In this document: piece by piece, positions 33,678 to 45,250 of the stretch | Numbering within the stretch: the first letter of the stretch is position 1 | Layout of the letters: the number at the start of each line of letters is the position of its first letter | DNA from: Neoarius graeffei | Taxonomy: Eukaryota; Chordata; Actinopteri; Siluriformes; Ariidae | Assembly: GCF_027579695.1 (NCBI RefSeq) | Contig: NC_083578.1 | Coordinates: 2,675,268-2,739,267, forward strand | Direction of reading: 5' to 3' | DNA length: 64,000 bases | Notes under the pieces: model-generated | Told to the model about the DNA's origin: nothing | The model's input: only the letters and a program-made list of their open reading frames with translations | The model's database searches: none | Program-made: the position numbers and the translations under genes

Positions 33678-33679
33678 TA

Positions 33680-34928
33680 GGTCTTGTGATCCAAGAAACC
33701 AAGTGTGTAGAAATTGGTCTGTTTGGCCAGTAATAAAGGACGAACTGGTGAGTTAATAAGTGGCATCACAATGGACTTTTGCCTCACTGTTTTCTTACTG
33801 TTCCTTGGCATGTACGTAGGGAAAGAGTCCATCTTCAAGTCTCCGGGTTTTGGCATAAGTAGTAGTTCCATCTTTTCAGTTCCTTTTCCTCTGCCTGTTG
33901 TATGTTCTTGTTAGTGGCATTGACTCCTCTGCTTCCTCACTTCAAAGATCTTTTCCCAGTTCCACACAGATGGCCTCCTTTACTGCTACTTATTTGCCCA
34001 TAAGTTATACACAATTCCTCAATAACAAAAAAAAAAGTGTTCCTTGTCTCCTAGAGTGTCATGAATCTCATGATGTCACAGGTGTGAATTCTGCGTGATA
34101 ATTGGATACGTAGCTGCTCGGATGAGCATTGAAACATCTATAGAATTAAATAAGCCCAGTCGTCAAGATTTGAAATAACCTGAAGGATTGAAAACTGGAA
34201 TTAAAAAAATCTCTTTATAGCCATGTTGCAAAACACATCCTTCAGCAACCCTGCTATTTTTCCACATGAGAAGCTTGTTAAAGACTGAGCTAGCTTGTGA
34301 AATAATAATAATTTGCTTGACATGACTCACTAGACTGACATAATATTACGTACTATGACTACTGTGCATGTTATTAAACATGCCCTTGTCATTTCCCCTT
34401 GGAGGAATAACCATTGCTATCATAAAGGTCTGTTATGCTCCAAGCTGCACAGCTATTCCATCTATATACATGAGAGCTGACATACTTCACTTCATTCTGC
34501 TGGTTAATTAGTGGGCTAGCAGCACCCTGGTGGTTCAGCTGTCTATGGTTTCACCCTCATCCACTGTGCCACATCGTTGGATGTCCAACAGCTTAATTGA
34601 TCTTGCTCTCTGGGTCAAAAGAAATAGAGGTCTGGTTTCAGTCTTTTCTCTTGCTTAGCATAACAGGCTAGTTTTCTGTGATGCAGTGGCTTCCTGTATC
34701 TCATGATATATACAGTATGTGGTGTGGTAGGTTTCACCCATCCAGATTGGCAGCTGTTAATGGGGTGGGAATTCGTGCCAAAATTGGATTGATTGGGTAA
34801 AGAAAAAGGAGTCCAGTTAATTTGATTGCTCATAATTCAGAATTTCTGACATCCGACTATGAAAAACCAAAGAAAACTCTCCTTGAATGTGGAATTCCTA
34901 CTCAGGAAGGATTCATCTACATATGATG
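33680..34928. other. No recognised features
   Basis: Open frames are short and unrelated to known families by eye. Confidence 0.35.
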
Positions 34929-35616
34929 CAGAGTTATTATCATTTTGAAATTTTCATTAGTTTTTATTTTGGTCATTCAATGTTTTGTTTTGTATTTCAG
35001 TTTAGATTTAGTTTAGTCAGTTTTACGACTACGGGTTTGTTTGTTTGTTTGTTTGTTTGTTTGTTTGTTTTATTTTGAACTATTGACTACTTTTCATTTT
35101 ATTTAGAGGTTTGAGAATCGGTTAGGAGTAGACATCCAACAGATCAGGAGAAACATGATGTCAAAATCAGGCTTAGCACTACTGCTGAAGAAGGCAATGT
35201 CCAGACAGTTGTACCCCAGGATCCGGTGATTGAAGTGCGGAAATTGATGATGATGATGATGATGATGATGATGAGTCTACATGTAGTTGTATTTAGTGTT
35301 AGTTTTAGTTTTCCAGGTATTCCACAGCAAATATCTTTCGAGTTTTACAACAGCTGGCATTACATTACTGCCACCTTCTGGAACTAGTCCGTTACTGTCT
35401 TGAGGAGGAAAACAAAACGAAAATGAGAATAAGGCTAATTTTACCTGCAATTCTATTTAATTTCAGTTCATATTGAATTGTTCATAATAGTTTTTATTTG
35501 GTTTTCGGGTTTATTTAAAAACGGTCTTTTTTATTGCAGTTAACGAAATTTATTTTTCACAGTTAGTTCTAGTTTTAGTCTTAATTTTTGTAAACTATAG
35601 TAACCCTGATACGATG
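34921..35616. mobile_element. Short non-autonomous hAT element
   Basis: The element is 34929-35608. The left end CAGAGTTATTATCATTTT and right end (reversed) CAGGGTTACTATAGTTTAC are diverged inverted repeats. Flanking octamers ATATGATG (34921-34928) and ATACGATG (35609-35616) match at 7 of 8 bases. The interior is non-coding, with TTTAGTTTTAGTT-rich subterminal regions, a (TTTG)n run at 35035-35068 and a (TGA)n run at 35246-35273. Confidence 0.85.
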
Positions 35617-35740
35617 GTCTGTGGACATGACAACTCACATTGTCAGCACTAAATAAAATGACACTTTCCTACTGTTAAATGTGATTACAATAATTGTAGT
35701 AATACTATAGTCCTTCTATATACAGAATACAAGCCGTAGG

Positions 35741-35938
35741 GAAGCCATGGCCTAATGGTTAGAGAAGCAGCTTTGGGACCAAAAGGTTGCCAGTTTGATT
35801 CCCTGGACCAGCAAGGATGGCTGAAGTGCCCTTGAGCAAGGCACCTAACCCTCACCTGCTCCCCAGGCTGCTCTGGGTTTGTTGGGTGTTGCTCTGGATA
35901 AGATCGTTTGCTAAACACCTGGAATGTAATGTAATACA
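35741..35938 (+). mobile_element. tRNA-derived SINE (GGCCTAATGGTTAG family)
   Basis: The head CATGGCCTAATGGTTAGAGA and degenerate B box AGTTTGATTCCC are followed by GCCCTTGAGCAAGGCACC and a TGTAATGTAAT tail. The same family occurs at 43792-43965 and in pieces at 27538 and 26128. Confidence 0.8.
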
Positions 35939-36580
35939 GAACACGGTGTGATCAGAAAGTTCTGGGACTGTTCCTGTTATGAATGAACAGAGCATGGCAT
36001 GGTCATATGGTACTTGCACAGCAGGAGTGAGCAGTAACTTTCATGAGTCAGTTTGCCACGTGATACTGCACCAACAGCCTGTATGACACACCATTTTACT
36101 GTGGACCTCAAACTTGAGCAGAGAACAAACATCAAACTGTGTTAAATTCAGGAAATCGACAACAGAGACCCTTGAAATGCTTCATGAACACAACCCCCGA
36201 ACATGTCCAAGAAATTGAGTGCATTGTGTGTCAGGACTGTTGGGTTGCCCTGACCTCTGCTCCTCTTGATGCCACACAAAACACCTCGTCTGGCTCAGTG
36301 CTTATTGCCATCGGCTTGCTGAAGCATTTCACTGGTCTCCATTGCCAATTTCCCGAGTTTGACACAAGTTGATGTTTGCTCTCTGTGTAAAATCACAAAT
36401 TTGCGTGTGCGCATTGTCACAAAAATGCATGTAACACAGGTCCTGATGTTGGCAGCGCAATGTCATGCGGCATACTGACTCAGGAAATTTACAGCTTGCG
36501 CCTTCTGCATGAGCACAACTGTGCTGCAGTCTGTTCATTCGCAATGGGAACAGCATTGGAAATTTTTGATCGCACCTTGT
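35938..36580 (+). mobile_element. mariner relic with 5' transposase fragment
   Basis: The ends ACGGTGTGATCAGAAAGTTC and (reversed) AAGGTGCGATCAAAAATTTC form imperfect inverted repeats. Near 36098 the sequence reads TVDLKLEQRTNIKLC, the start of the mariner/Mos1-type N-terminal domain. This decays after about 30 codons into unrelated sequence. Nothing downstream resembles the catalytic domain. Confidence 0.75.
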
Positions 36581-36599
36581 ATAGTAGTCCATGCTTTAG

Positions 36600-37110
36600 A
36601 CTAATCAGCATTGGTCAAATCTCTCACATTGATCAAATCGTTCACTATTTTCACAGCTAAAATCCAGATTCATATATCAGTAATATCACTTGCAAAATAT
36701 CTGCACACTCATACTGTCATTCTGTGCTCACTGTTACTTATATTATATTTATACTTATTTAAATTTACTATTCATCTTTGCACTATGCACCATATTGCAC
36801 CAAAAGGGAAATCCTTTCTGTGATGAACAGCTAAAATCCAGATTCATATATCAGTAATATCACTTGTAAAATATCTGAACACTTATTCTGTGCACACTGT
36901 ATACTTTATATTTATTTAACTATTCCATACTTGACTTACCTGGATTACTTTGCACTATGCACCTATTTTTGTTGTTGTTGTTGTTTGCTTGTTTGTTTGT
37001 TTTGTGTATACGCTTTTTTATCTGTTTTGTACTATGAGAGCTAAGTGAACCGGAGTCAAATTCCTTGTGTGTATCCACATACCTGTCAATAAAAGTGTTT
37101 CTGATTTTAA
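36600..37110 (+). mobile_element. LINE 3' UTR fragment
   Basis: TTTGCACTATGCACC, GAACCGGAGTCAAATTCCTT and CAATAAAAGTGTTTCTGATT are typical of a fish LINE 3' end with a TCTGA-type tail. A segment of about 60 bases starting ACAGCTAAAATCCAGATTCA is directly repeated at 36654 and 36828. No coding part is attached. Confidence 0.7.
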
Positions 37111-37189
37111 TAGGTCACTCATATCACTAATGTTAATTGGGTAGCTGATTGCTAACAAAAAATAACCTCTCATGGAAGCGTCCATGTGG

Positions 37190-37540
37190 GCGGCACGGTA
37201 GTGTAGTGGTTAGCGGTGTCGCCTCACAGCAAGAAGGTTCTGGGTTCAAGCCCAGTGGTTGACGGAGGCCTTTCTGTGTGGAGTTTGCATGTTCTCCCCG
37301 TGTCTGTGTGGGTTTCCTCCGGGTGCTCCGGTTTCCTCCACAGTCCAAAGGCATGCAGGTTAGGTTAACTGGTGGCTCTAAATTGACCGTAGGTGTGAAT
37401 GGTTGTGTGTCTCTATGTGTCGTCCTGCAATGATCTGGTGACTTGTCCAGGGTGAACCCCGCCTCTCACCCAGAGTCAGCTGGGATAGGCTCCAGCTCAC
37501 CTGTGACCCTGCACAAGATAAGTGGTTACGGATGATGGAT
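37190..37540 (+). mobile_element. Diverged DANA/Mermaid-like SINE
   Basis: The head GGGCGGCACGGTAGTGTAG and the full body are present with more substitutions than the other copies, ending in a GATGGATAG tail. Flanks AGCGTCCATG and AGCATCCGTG may be the decayed target duplication. Confidence 0.88.
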
Positions 37541-38021
37541 AGAAGCATCCGTGATTTTTTTCCCCACTTTGGTGCTCAAAACTAGGTTGAAAATGACGTT
37601 CTGCATAAACCCCTGCTGCCATTCATGTTACAAAGTCTCCTTGTCCTGGAAACGGCCTTGTATACACTTATGAGTCATGAGAGGAAGTCAACAAAGAGTT
37701 TTTAAACACATTATTGTAAACTAATGTGTGTTTGTTTGGGACTTTTCACATGACATCACCTTGCTGCGTGTTTTAAGAATAGTCGATGCAGAAACATAGA
37801 CCTCCATTTTCTTTCGAACAGACACAAAGTGGTGCAAACTGCAGCCATCGATATGTAGGTGGTGTGATTGGACTGAAGTGCACTAAGTAGGGAGCAGATT
37901 CAGGTTACACAAGGAGGCTTAGAGAAGCAGGAGTGGACTGGAAAGCAGCGATAATTGTCCTTTTGCTGTGCAGGATTTGAGCCGCATTCATTCCTCCTAC
38001 CTGCGGCGACTTTCTTTTTCC

Positions 38022-38500
38022 TCACAGCATCCTTTCTTTTCTCCTCACTGCTGATCCACTCACAATGCTGTGCCTTTCAACATTGCTCTCATAATGCTTA
38101 TGCCAACAGCACTCTGTGTGCGTGTGTGTGTGTGTGTGTAGATTCACACAGAAAGACCTTGGCTGAACAGCTTCATTATTTAAAACCTTTGGTGTACAAC
38201 ACATGCAAAAGCTTTAAAAAATGACGGTGAATAACAAACAGGAATATTTGGAATTATGTGTGTGTGTGTCCCTTTTTTCCTCACTGAACCATTCTGTACT
38301 CTCACGGTGCTCTGCCTTTCCACACAGTTCCTGTACTGTTTATGCCAACAGCTGTGTGTGTGTGTGTGTGTCTCAAACAAACCCTGAATAGACTTATTAC
38401 TAGATTTGGGACCTGAATAGTTTAAACAGATTCATTATTTCGCGTGTTTAGTGCACCGACCATGCAAAAGTGATAACGGCACTGACTGTGAATGCAGAAT
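38022..38500. repeat. Two diverged tandem copies of a ~235-bp unit with GT tracts
   Basis: Copy 1 (38022-38255) and copy 2 (38270-38500) share TTCCTCACTG, CTGTGCCTTTC, TTATGCCAACAGC followed by a GT run, then TTCATTATTT and ACCATGCAAAAG-like blocks. A further GT run follows at about 38502-38530. Confidence 0.75.
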
Positions 38501-38689
38501 GTGTGTGTGTGTGTGTGTGTTTGTGTGTGTGTTTGCATCCCAGGATGTCTGCTCTCAACATTTAATAGGTCCAGAAGGTGTAGCAGGACATCCAACTAAC
38601 TCCCTTACTGTGGCTTGTGAAGTGTTTCACTTCGAGACAGATTTCTCTTTGGCACAAAGCAACACTAAATTACTCCAGCGTTTATATTC

Positions 38690-39115
38690 TGATTGATTGT
38701 GTAATGAATAAAACACGGTGTGTGTGGTACGCTGTTTGAGTAAAGTAATTAACTTTGAGGTGGTGTGATGAGTTACCTTTACCACCACAGAGTTGATTAT
38801 TTTCCTCTAACAGCACGTCCTTAAGTGTTTTATTCCTCTTACACCTCAGCAATTTACCAACCATTACAATTTTTATTAAACATTACGCTTTTTATCTCTT
38901 AATGTTGTCTAAAATCCGAGAAACAAGTTCTCATTTACATTACAGCAGCTATAAACAGTCTTTTCCTCACCAGCTTGTCACGTTACACAGAAACCATAAA
39001 GAACCGTAAACTCCTCTGTCCTGGAACCTTAAAGTTCCAGTTTCACCTCTGACACTGGAGACTCCTTCCATAAATGTTACAGAAACACATTCCTCCTCAT
39101 AGAAAACTTCACCAC
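38690..39115 (+). repeat. Dispersed repeat family F1, copy
   Basis: It has GATTATTTTCCTCTAACAGC, TAAACTCCTCTGTCCTGGAA, and GACACTGGAGACTCCTTCCA near 39051, in the same order as 1660-1880. Confidence 0.65.
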
Positions 39116-39617
39116 ATCAACAATGACTTTCTTTATTATTAAAAGCACTACATTTCAAAACAAGAAAGGCTTGTGATTTTGACTTTTGGTGTGTTTCTGC
39201 TCAGTATGCAGTCAAACGTAATAACAATAAGGATTCTAAAATAAAGAGAAAAATAAAAGAAGGTGACGATATTTTGAAGCATCCACGTGAGCAAAGTGTC
39301 TCATCTCTCAACTGGGATATGAACAAAACCATTTCGTAAACCTTTCAACACGAAGTCATTTTGCTGGTAATGCGGTTAGTTGGAAAAAACATTCGTGTCC
39401 GACGTTTCACTCCTGAGTTTCCGTATAAGGAGACTCGCTAACGTGAAGCTCGACTGATCGGATTTAAATCGAATACGTGTTGATGAGTTACTTTCTGAGA
39501 TTTTATATACGGATTACAGTTTCCAGTTTAAATCACTGATTTATTTCAATCACACACCAATTTAATGAAGTTTTTTACATTGAAACTCCAAAACAGGAAT
39601 AAAGGCAAAACAGCTAC

Positions 39618-39686
39618 CAGCAGTGCTTACTTTTGTTGACTTTAATAAGGTGTTTGACTCCATACACAGAGAATAAGTTGACATTC
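39618..39686 (+). pseudogene. R4/Dong-like LINE RT, fragment 1
   Basis: The reading FVDFNKVFDSIHRE is the motif block around the first catalytic Asp of reverse transcriptase. It ends at a stop and is followed by an unrelated LINE insertion; the same RT resumes at 40425. Confidence 0.75.
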
Positions 39687-40415
39687 TTGTTGAACATCTT
39701 GTTGATATTCTATTATACATTCATTGAAAGTGTTTTAGCTTTTTCTATATGCTGCTGGTATCACTCCATTACTGTACAGGATAGGAACCGCCTGCATAAT
39801 ATTGTCAAGGTGTGTTCTAAGATTATTGGACTTCCTGCTCGCCACCTGAATACTGTGTACGAGCAGCAGGCTAGCGGTCTGGCTCGTCGAATTCTTAAGG
39901 ACTCGACTCATGCTTTGTTCCCGGCATTTGAGCAGCTGCCATCTGGTCGCAGGTTCCGCTGTCCGGCCTGTAAGACCCAGAGGAGGAGAGCAACCTTTGT
40001 TCCAAGTGTTATTCTCCTCCTGAACTCTAAGAAGTCTAAGACAGTTACAATAACTTAAGTCTTCTGTACAATACTCTCGTGCAATATCACATGTCCTGAT
40101 GTGCAATATTACAATATCACCTTGTCACTTTAACTGCAATGCCACTCTAATCATATTGTCATTTTAATTTTATCCACGCGTCATTTTATTTATTTGCCAT
40201 ATTTTATCTGCTGCCTTTTTTTTTTTTTTTTTTTACACTTTGTTACTGGCAGCAGGCCTGCCATTGTACATTGTACATAATACGCTGGGGTTTTTTCCCA
40301 CCCATTTTTGTGATTTTATTCTTTTTGTGATTTTATTTTCTTGCTCTTTTAATGTACTGCTCTTCGCCCTTCTAATTGCCCTTTGGGGATAAATAAAGTT
40401 TTGTCTAAGTCTAAG
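39687..40415 (+). mobile_element. LINE 3' fragment nested in the R4/Dong-like LINE
   Basis: The frame reads FYYTFIESVLAFSICCWYHS, then HNIVKVCSKIIG, HLNTVYEQQASGLARRIL and ATFVPSVILLLNSKKS, a C-terminal LINE segment. A 3' UTR ends at GGGATAAATAAAGTTTTGTC plus a short TAAGTC tail. AAGTTGA before and AAGTGGA after may be the target duplication. Confidence 0.8.
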
Positions 40416-40424
40416 AAAAGTGGA

Positions 40425-40745
40425 TGGAAATACTGACAGTCTACAGAGTGCCAACTAAAATGGTGGAATCAATTAACATCCTCTACAAAGACACAAGTAC
40501 TAAGACCTAACAGAGACAGTTTTTTGATGTAGTTGCAGGTGTTCTCCAAGGAGATACCCTTACACCATTCTTATTTATAGTTGCATTAGATTACGCCCTT
40601 TGCGAAGCTACCAGAGATACAGAAATAGGGTTCATGACATCAAAATGACAAGGCTCTCGGCAACCTGCTGTATTTATCACCAACATAGACTTTGCTGATG
40701 ATTTGGCCTTATGTTCAAACTATGTCGAGCAGGTCCAATTACTCT
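40425..40745 (+). pseudogene. R4/Dong-like LINE RT, fragment 2
   Basis: The sequence reads VPTKMVESINILYKDTST, then VVAGVLQGDTLTPFLFIVAL and FITNIDFADDLALCSNYVEQ with the FADD catalytic motif, interrupted by stops. This pattern is typical of the R4/Dong clade (Rex6-like in fishes). It ends where a MITE starts at 40749. Confidence 0.85.
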
Positions 40746-40748
40746 TAT

Positions 40749-41060
40749 GGCCCTTTTCCACTACCCTTTTTCAGCTCGCTTCAGCTCACTTCAGCCCGAC
40801 ACGGCTCGCGTTTCGACTACCTCAGAACAGCACGACTCAGCTCGCTTCAGCCTTACTCAGCTCCCAAAACTCGCACGGTTTTGGAGTGGAGCTGAAGCAA
40901 GCCAAACCAAGCCGAGTGGGGCTAGGGGCGTGAGCAGACACTCCCCTATGCACTGATTGGTGAGGAGGAGTGTCCTCACACGCCCACACACGCCCCGCAA
41001 GCACGCTGGGATCTGTAAACACCGTAAACCCAGAAGAAGAAGAATTACGAATTACGAGAA
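40749..41060. mobile_element. Truncated TIR element (CCCTTTTCCACTACC family)
   Basis: The end CCCTTTTCCACTACCCTTTT is followed by repeated CAGCTCGCTTCAGCTCAC words. The opposite end is missing and is replaced by a SINE fragment. The outermost bases resemble the MITE at 15469, but the inner sequence differs. Confidence 0.65.
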
Positions 41061-41080
41061 TTTCTGAAGCCTTATGCGCC

Positions 41081-41293
41081 AAAGACATGCAGGTTAGGTT
41101 AACTGGTGACTCTAAATTGAGCGTAGGTGTGAATGTGAGTGTGAATGGTTGTCTGTGTCTATGTGTCAGCCCTGTGATGACCTGGCGACTTGTCCAGGGT
41201 GAACCCCGCCTTTCGCCCGTAGTCAGCTGGGATAGGCTCCAGCTCGCCCGCGACCCTGTACAGGATAAGTGGTTATGGATAATGGATGGATGG
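41081..41293 (+). mobile_element. 3' part of a DANA/Mermaid-like SINE
   Basis: It begins CAAAGACATGCAGGTTAGG and continues to the tail TGGATAATGGATGGATGGAT. The tRNA-like head is missing. Confidence 0.9.
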
Positions 41294-41835
41294 ATGTTCA
41301 TGGATAGAATCTAGCAAGAAGGCTATGGAAATAAGAATTGGACTAACTTGGCAAGCACTGAACAAAATGGACAAACGATGGAAATCTAACCTAGAGAGAT
41401 CACTAAAAATACAGTTCTTCAGAGCGACAGTTGAGAGTGTTTTGTTGTACGGTGCAGAGTGCTGGACACTTACAAAGGATATGAACAGCCGATTAGATGG
41501 CACGTACACACGAATGCTAAGAGCAGGTGTCAGTGTTTCTTGGAAAGATCACAAATCAATAATGATCTGTACGGAAACCTCAGCAGCATATCGCCAACAC
41601 TTTGTGTAAGGATGCTGAAGTTTATAGGGCACATGTGGAGGAGAAAGGAGGAATTAGTGAGTCAAGTGCTTCTTTGGGAGCCAGAGTAAGAAGGAGGGGA
41701 AGATCAGCACTTACTTATGTTGACCATTTGAGGAAAGACACCAGATTACCCACTGAGGAACTGAAAAACATCATGGATGACCGTGAAGAATGGAGGAAGC
41801 TTGTCGATGATGTTCAAGCTAGCTTGAGATAGACA
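41294..41835 (+). pseudogene. R4/Dong-like LINE, C-terminal fragment 3
   Basis: Across two frameshifts it reads LNKMDKRWKSNLERSLKIQF, VESVLLYGAECWTLTK, DGTYTRMLRAGVSVSWKDH, RMLKFIGHMWRRKEELVSQV, and GRSALTYVDHLRKDTRLPTE followed by MDDREEWRKLVDD and a stop. This order is the C-terminal region downstream of RT in the R4/Dong clade, so fragments 1-3 are one element. Confidence 0.85.
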
Positions 41836-42065
41836 GAAAGAGATATTCAGGTAAGACAAAAGTAATGGCACCTTATGAAACAAAGAACAGGTATGCGTGT
41901 TAATGAATGCTCAGCGATGACGCTTGTTCACCCTTTAGTTGTCATTTGTGTCATTTTCAGCTCTTGGTCAGCTTTCCTTTTTATGCAGGTTTGTGGGTGT
42001 GGCTAAATGTAAATCAGCTGTCTCCTAAAAGTGCTTGGTAAATGACTGATTGACAGTTAGTGTTA

Positions 42066-42446
42066 CATCTCATCTCATCTCATTATCTCTAGGCACTTTA
42101 TCCTGTTCTACAGGGTCGCAGACAAGCTGGAGCCTATCCCAGCTGACTACGGGTGAAAGGCGGGGTTCACCCTGGACAAGTCGCCAGGTCATCACAGGGC
42201 TGACACATAGACACAGACAACCATTCACACTCACATTCACACCTACGCTCAATTTAGAGTCACCAGTTAACCTAACCTGCATGTCTTTGGACTGTGGGGG
42301 AAACCGGAGCACCCGGAGGAAACCCACGCGGACACGGGGAGAACATGCAAACTCCGCACAGAAAGGCCCTCGCCGGCCCCGGGGCTCGAACCCGGACCTT
42401 CTTGCTGTGAGGTGACAGCGCTAACCACTACACCACCGTGCTGCCC
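42066..42446 (-). mobile_element. Full-length DANA/Mermaid-like SINE
   Basis: The complete reversed unit runs from the CATCTC tail to the head CTAACCACTACACCACCGTG, very similar to 23096-23476. No clear target duplication was seen. Confidence 0.93.
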
Positions 42447-42477
42447 TGGACTTTAACATGACTTTACAAAATTATTG

Positions 42478-42690
42478 ATAAAGAGGTCTTTATTTGTCAC
42501 ATGCATATTACAGCACATTGAAATTATTTTCTTCACTTATCCCAGATTGCTAGGAGGTTGAGGTAAGTCATGATACAGCGCCCCCTGGAGCAGAGGAGGT
42601 TAAGGAATTTGCTGAAGGGCCCAACAGTGGCAGTTTGGCATCGCTGGGATTCAAACCTCCAACCTTCTGGTCACTAAACAGATTTTCCTA
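42478..42690 (-). mobile_element. SINE fragment with CTTTATTTGTCACATGCA tail
   Basis: The reversed strand has the AACCAGAAGGTTGGAGG-like head, GGGCCCTTCAGC and GGGGGCGCTGTATC segments, and the tail CTTTATTTGTCACATGC. It is a tRNA-derived SINE related in its tail to 26128-26322. Confidence 0.6.
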
Positions 42691-43289
42691 TCTGTTTGTA
42701 TGAAGCCATAGTTTCATAGGCTGTGACTTTCTGTCATCATAACACACAGCTTTTCCTGCCCAAGTATTTTTTTTTTTTTTTGATGGGGGTATAACCTTCA
42801 TTCTGTTGCCATCTCAGCTGAGATGACTTTTCAGAATAAGGACGACAGAGCGCTATGGTGAAATGTCTTTAAATTGCCATAAATTAAGCTGTCAACTCTT
42901 TTTTTGTGGGCCTTTTTTTCCGTTGCACGGCAGTGAGAAAGAAAAAGGAGTTTTGCTCCATTTCCTGATGTCACTGCGGCAGTCAGAAACTGTCGCGAGC
43001 GTCGCTGCTTCAGAGACACTGATACGTGTGTGTGTGTGTGTGTGTGTGTGCACTTGTCGAAGTCAACGGGCTTTGTCCTGCCAGGAATCAAGAAATATCA
43101 ATAAATGCCATGGGGATCATAAAAAACACTCAGGAGCTTTTAGATGTTGTTTCAGAGAAATTAATTTAGAAAAATGGGGATTTTTATGGCACGAGATTAA
43201 ATACGAGCCTGGATTAAAGAGCACTGCGACTCATTTCCTTTCCAATATGTATTAGACCACACTTAACGTTATTGACATGTCATCGTTTC

Positions 43290-43700
43290 TATAGTAACAC
43301 CTCCTTCACATGTTTAAAAGAAGTATGTAAATGTTGATATGATTGCGTTTTCTGTAAAGAAACATTTCTGAAAGGAGTCTCCGGTGTCAGCGCTTTGAGG
43401 TGAAGTTGTAACTCGGTTTTCTGACATCTTCAGGACAGATTCTCAAGAACATGACAAGCCGCGTTTTTGCAAAAGAAAAATGAGAAACGAGGGAATGAAT
43501 GTTTGTAGCTGCTATAACATACAGTAAGTGACAACATGACGACAACTTTATTGTTTCTCAAACGTTAACAGTAAATGTAACGATAAAAGGATAAGAAGTA
43601 CAGGATGACATTGTTCTTTAATAAATACAAATTGTTAGTGTTTGGGAAATTTTTGTTGTGTACAATAAATATAAATAAAACTAATATAATAAAAAATTAA
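43290..43700 (-). repeat. Dispersed repeat family F1, reversed copy
   Basis: GTTTCTATAGTAACA, AAGGAGTCTCCGGTGTCAGC, TTTTCTGACATCTTCAGGA and AGCTGCTATAACAT appear in the order seen in other F1 copies. Confidence 0.65.
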
Positions 43701-43791
43701 TAGAATGAATAAAACTCTTGCTCATGATATGTTGTAATATAAATAATAAACTTCATTGTATGCAATGTACCAGTGAATCTGCTTCTTCACA

Positions 43792-43965
43792 ACACCATGG
43801 CCTAATGGCTGGCTGGGGAAGCAGCTTTGGGACCAGAAGGTTGCTGGTTTGATTCCCTGGACCAGCAAGAATGGGAAAAATACCGAACCCCCATGCTGTT
43901 CTGGGTGTGTTGTACATCGCTCTGGATAAAAGCGTCTGTTAAATGGCCATAATGTAATGTTACTG
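43792..43965 (+). mobile_element. tRNA-derived SINE (GGCCTAATGG family)
   Basis: CATGGCCTAATGGCTGG, AAGCAGCTTTGGGACCAGAA and TTTGATTCCCTGGACCAGCA, with a GTAATGTTA tail. It lacks the GCCCTTGAGCAAGG middle part found at 35741. Confidence 0.75.
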
Positions 43966-44321
43966 GTGTGTTCGATTTGTACTGGGAAGTCTGGATTTCC
44001 ATGTTCCTAGGCAGAAATGTCAGCTGGAACTCCCCTTGAGGTCGCATTTCCAACTAGGAAAGTCAGAGGAATCAGAAAAACCCCGATTTCAAAATCCAAG
44101 ATGGCTGTTGTAATGTACTGTTTATTATCACTTCTGTCTTATTTGCGTCTCATTAAACCAGTCAGGGACACAGTACTGTCCAACATCCATCTGTGGACAC
44201 GTTACTCCAGTGCTTCTGTTCGCAAAATACCGTGTAATGCCTTGATATTGACTGGTCATGCTAATGATAGCTAACCTGGCTAGAATTATGCTAATTGAAT
44301 TATGGAATTAGGTTTCTGACT

Positions 44322-44756
44322 TATTAGCTCATCCGGCCAACAGGTGATGAGTTTATGCCATCATGTGTCATCCGTCATCCATCATCTGTCCGGCATCGTT
44401 CACATTTCACGAAAATCGCTTCTTCTCTCTCAATTCTTCACCAATTTTTATTCTTTCTGGTATGAAGGTAGGGGTACCTAGGGTGCATATAACTTCTACC
44501 CAGATTAATGAAGTTATGGACTAATTAAGCCTTAATGAGCAGTTCAACAAAAATCGCTTCTTCTCGGTCAATTCCTCGCCGTTTGGATTCTTTCTGGTAA
44601 ATATGTCGGTATTCCTAGGGTGGATATCGCTTCTATATATAGCTGGTATACAGCTTACAACATTTATTGCGCAAGGTGGCCCACTTTAGATCGTTCCTTC
44701 TAGACTGGACAGGGCCGGAGTGAGCTATGCCCTCAGTGACGGTCTCGTTGTTCAAC
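44322..44756 (+). repeat. Element with two internal 138-bp units (inverted partner at 47125)
   Basis: It begins TTAGCTCATCCGGCCAACAG. Internal units start at 44411 and 44549 with AAATCGCTTCTTCTC and contain ATTCTTTCTGGTA, CTAGGGTG and GACTAATTAAGCC. It ends around CACTTTAGATCGTTCCT and GGTCTCGTTGTTC. No open frame is present. Confidence 0.8.
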
Positions 44757-44759
44757 CAC

Positions 44760-45248
44760 TGGAATACAGTCAACGCGGGTTGTGACATTATTCCCAACTC
44801 CACCTTCTAACTTCAGAGGTAAATGGAATGCAGCATAATTATTTTCCTATACCAGCACCACACACGCAGTGTTTTTTATTCCTTATCTAATCATGAATCG
44901 ACATCATAGAGCTTTTTCTTTTCTGAACTGAGTGTGTGAGAGACTGTGTGACTGCCAGGAAAAAGGCACTGTTAAGTATCTGGAGAATATGGGTTCTTAA
45001 TTATAGAACAGAATCGGTTCTTCTATATCCACATTCTCCCAAAGCAGCTTCTCAGACATCAGCAGTGACTCACAGAAATGGAGTTGGCCTTGAAAGGAGC
45101 TGAAGCACATACATGTCTTTATGATTGGACAGAAATGATGGTTTATATGGAGGTGATAATGGTGTGAACAGAATCAGTTCAAGTGAAGACACACAAAAAA
45201 AAAACCTCAGGAGAAGAAACGTCTTCAGCTGTTGATAATTACTGGATT
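44760..45248. other. No recognised features
   Basis: No gene was recognised; AT-rich sequence. Confidence 0.35.
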
Positions 45249-45250
45249 TA

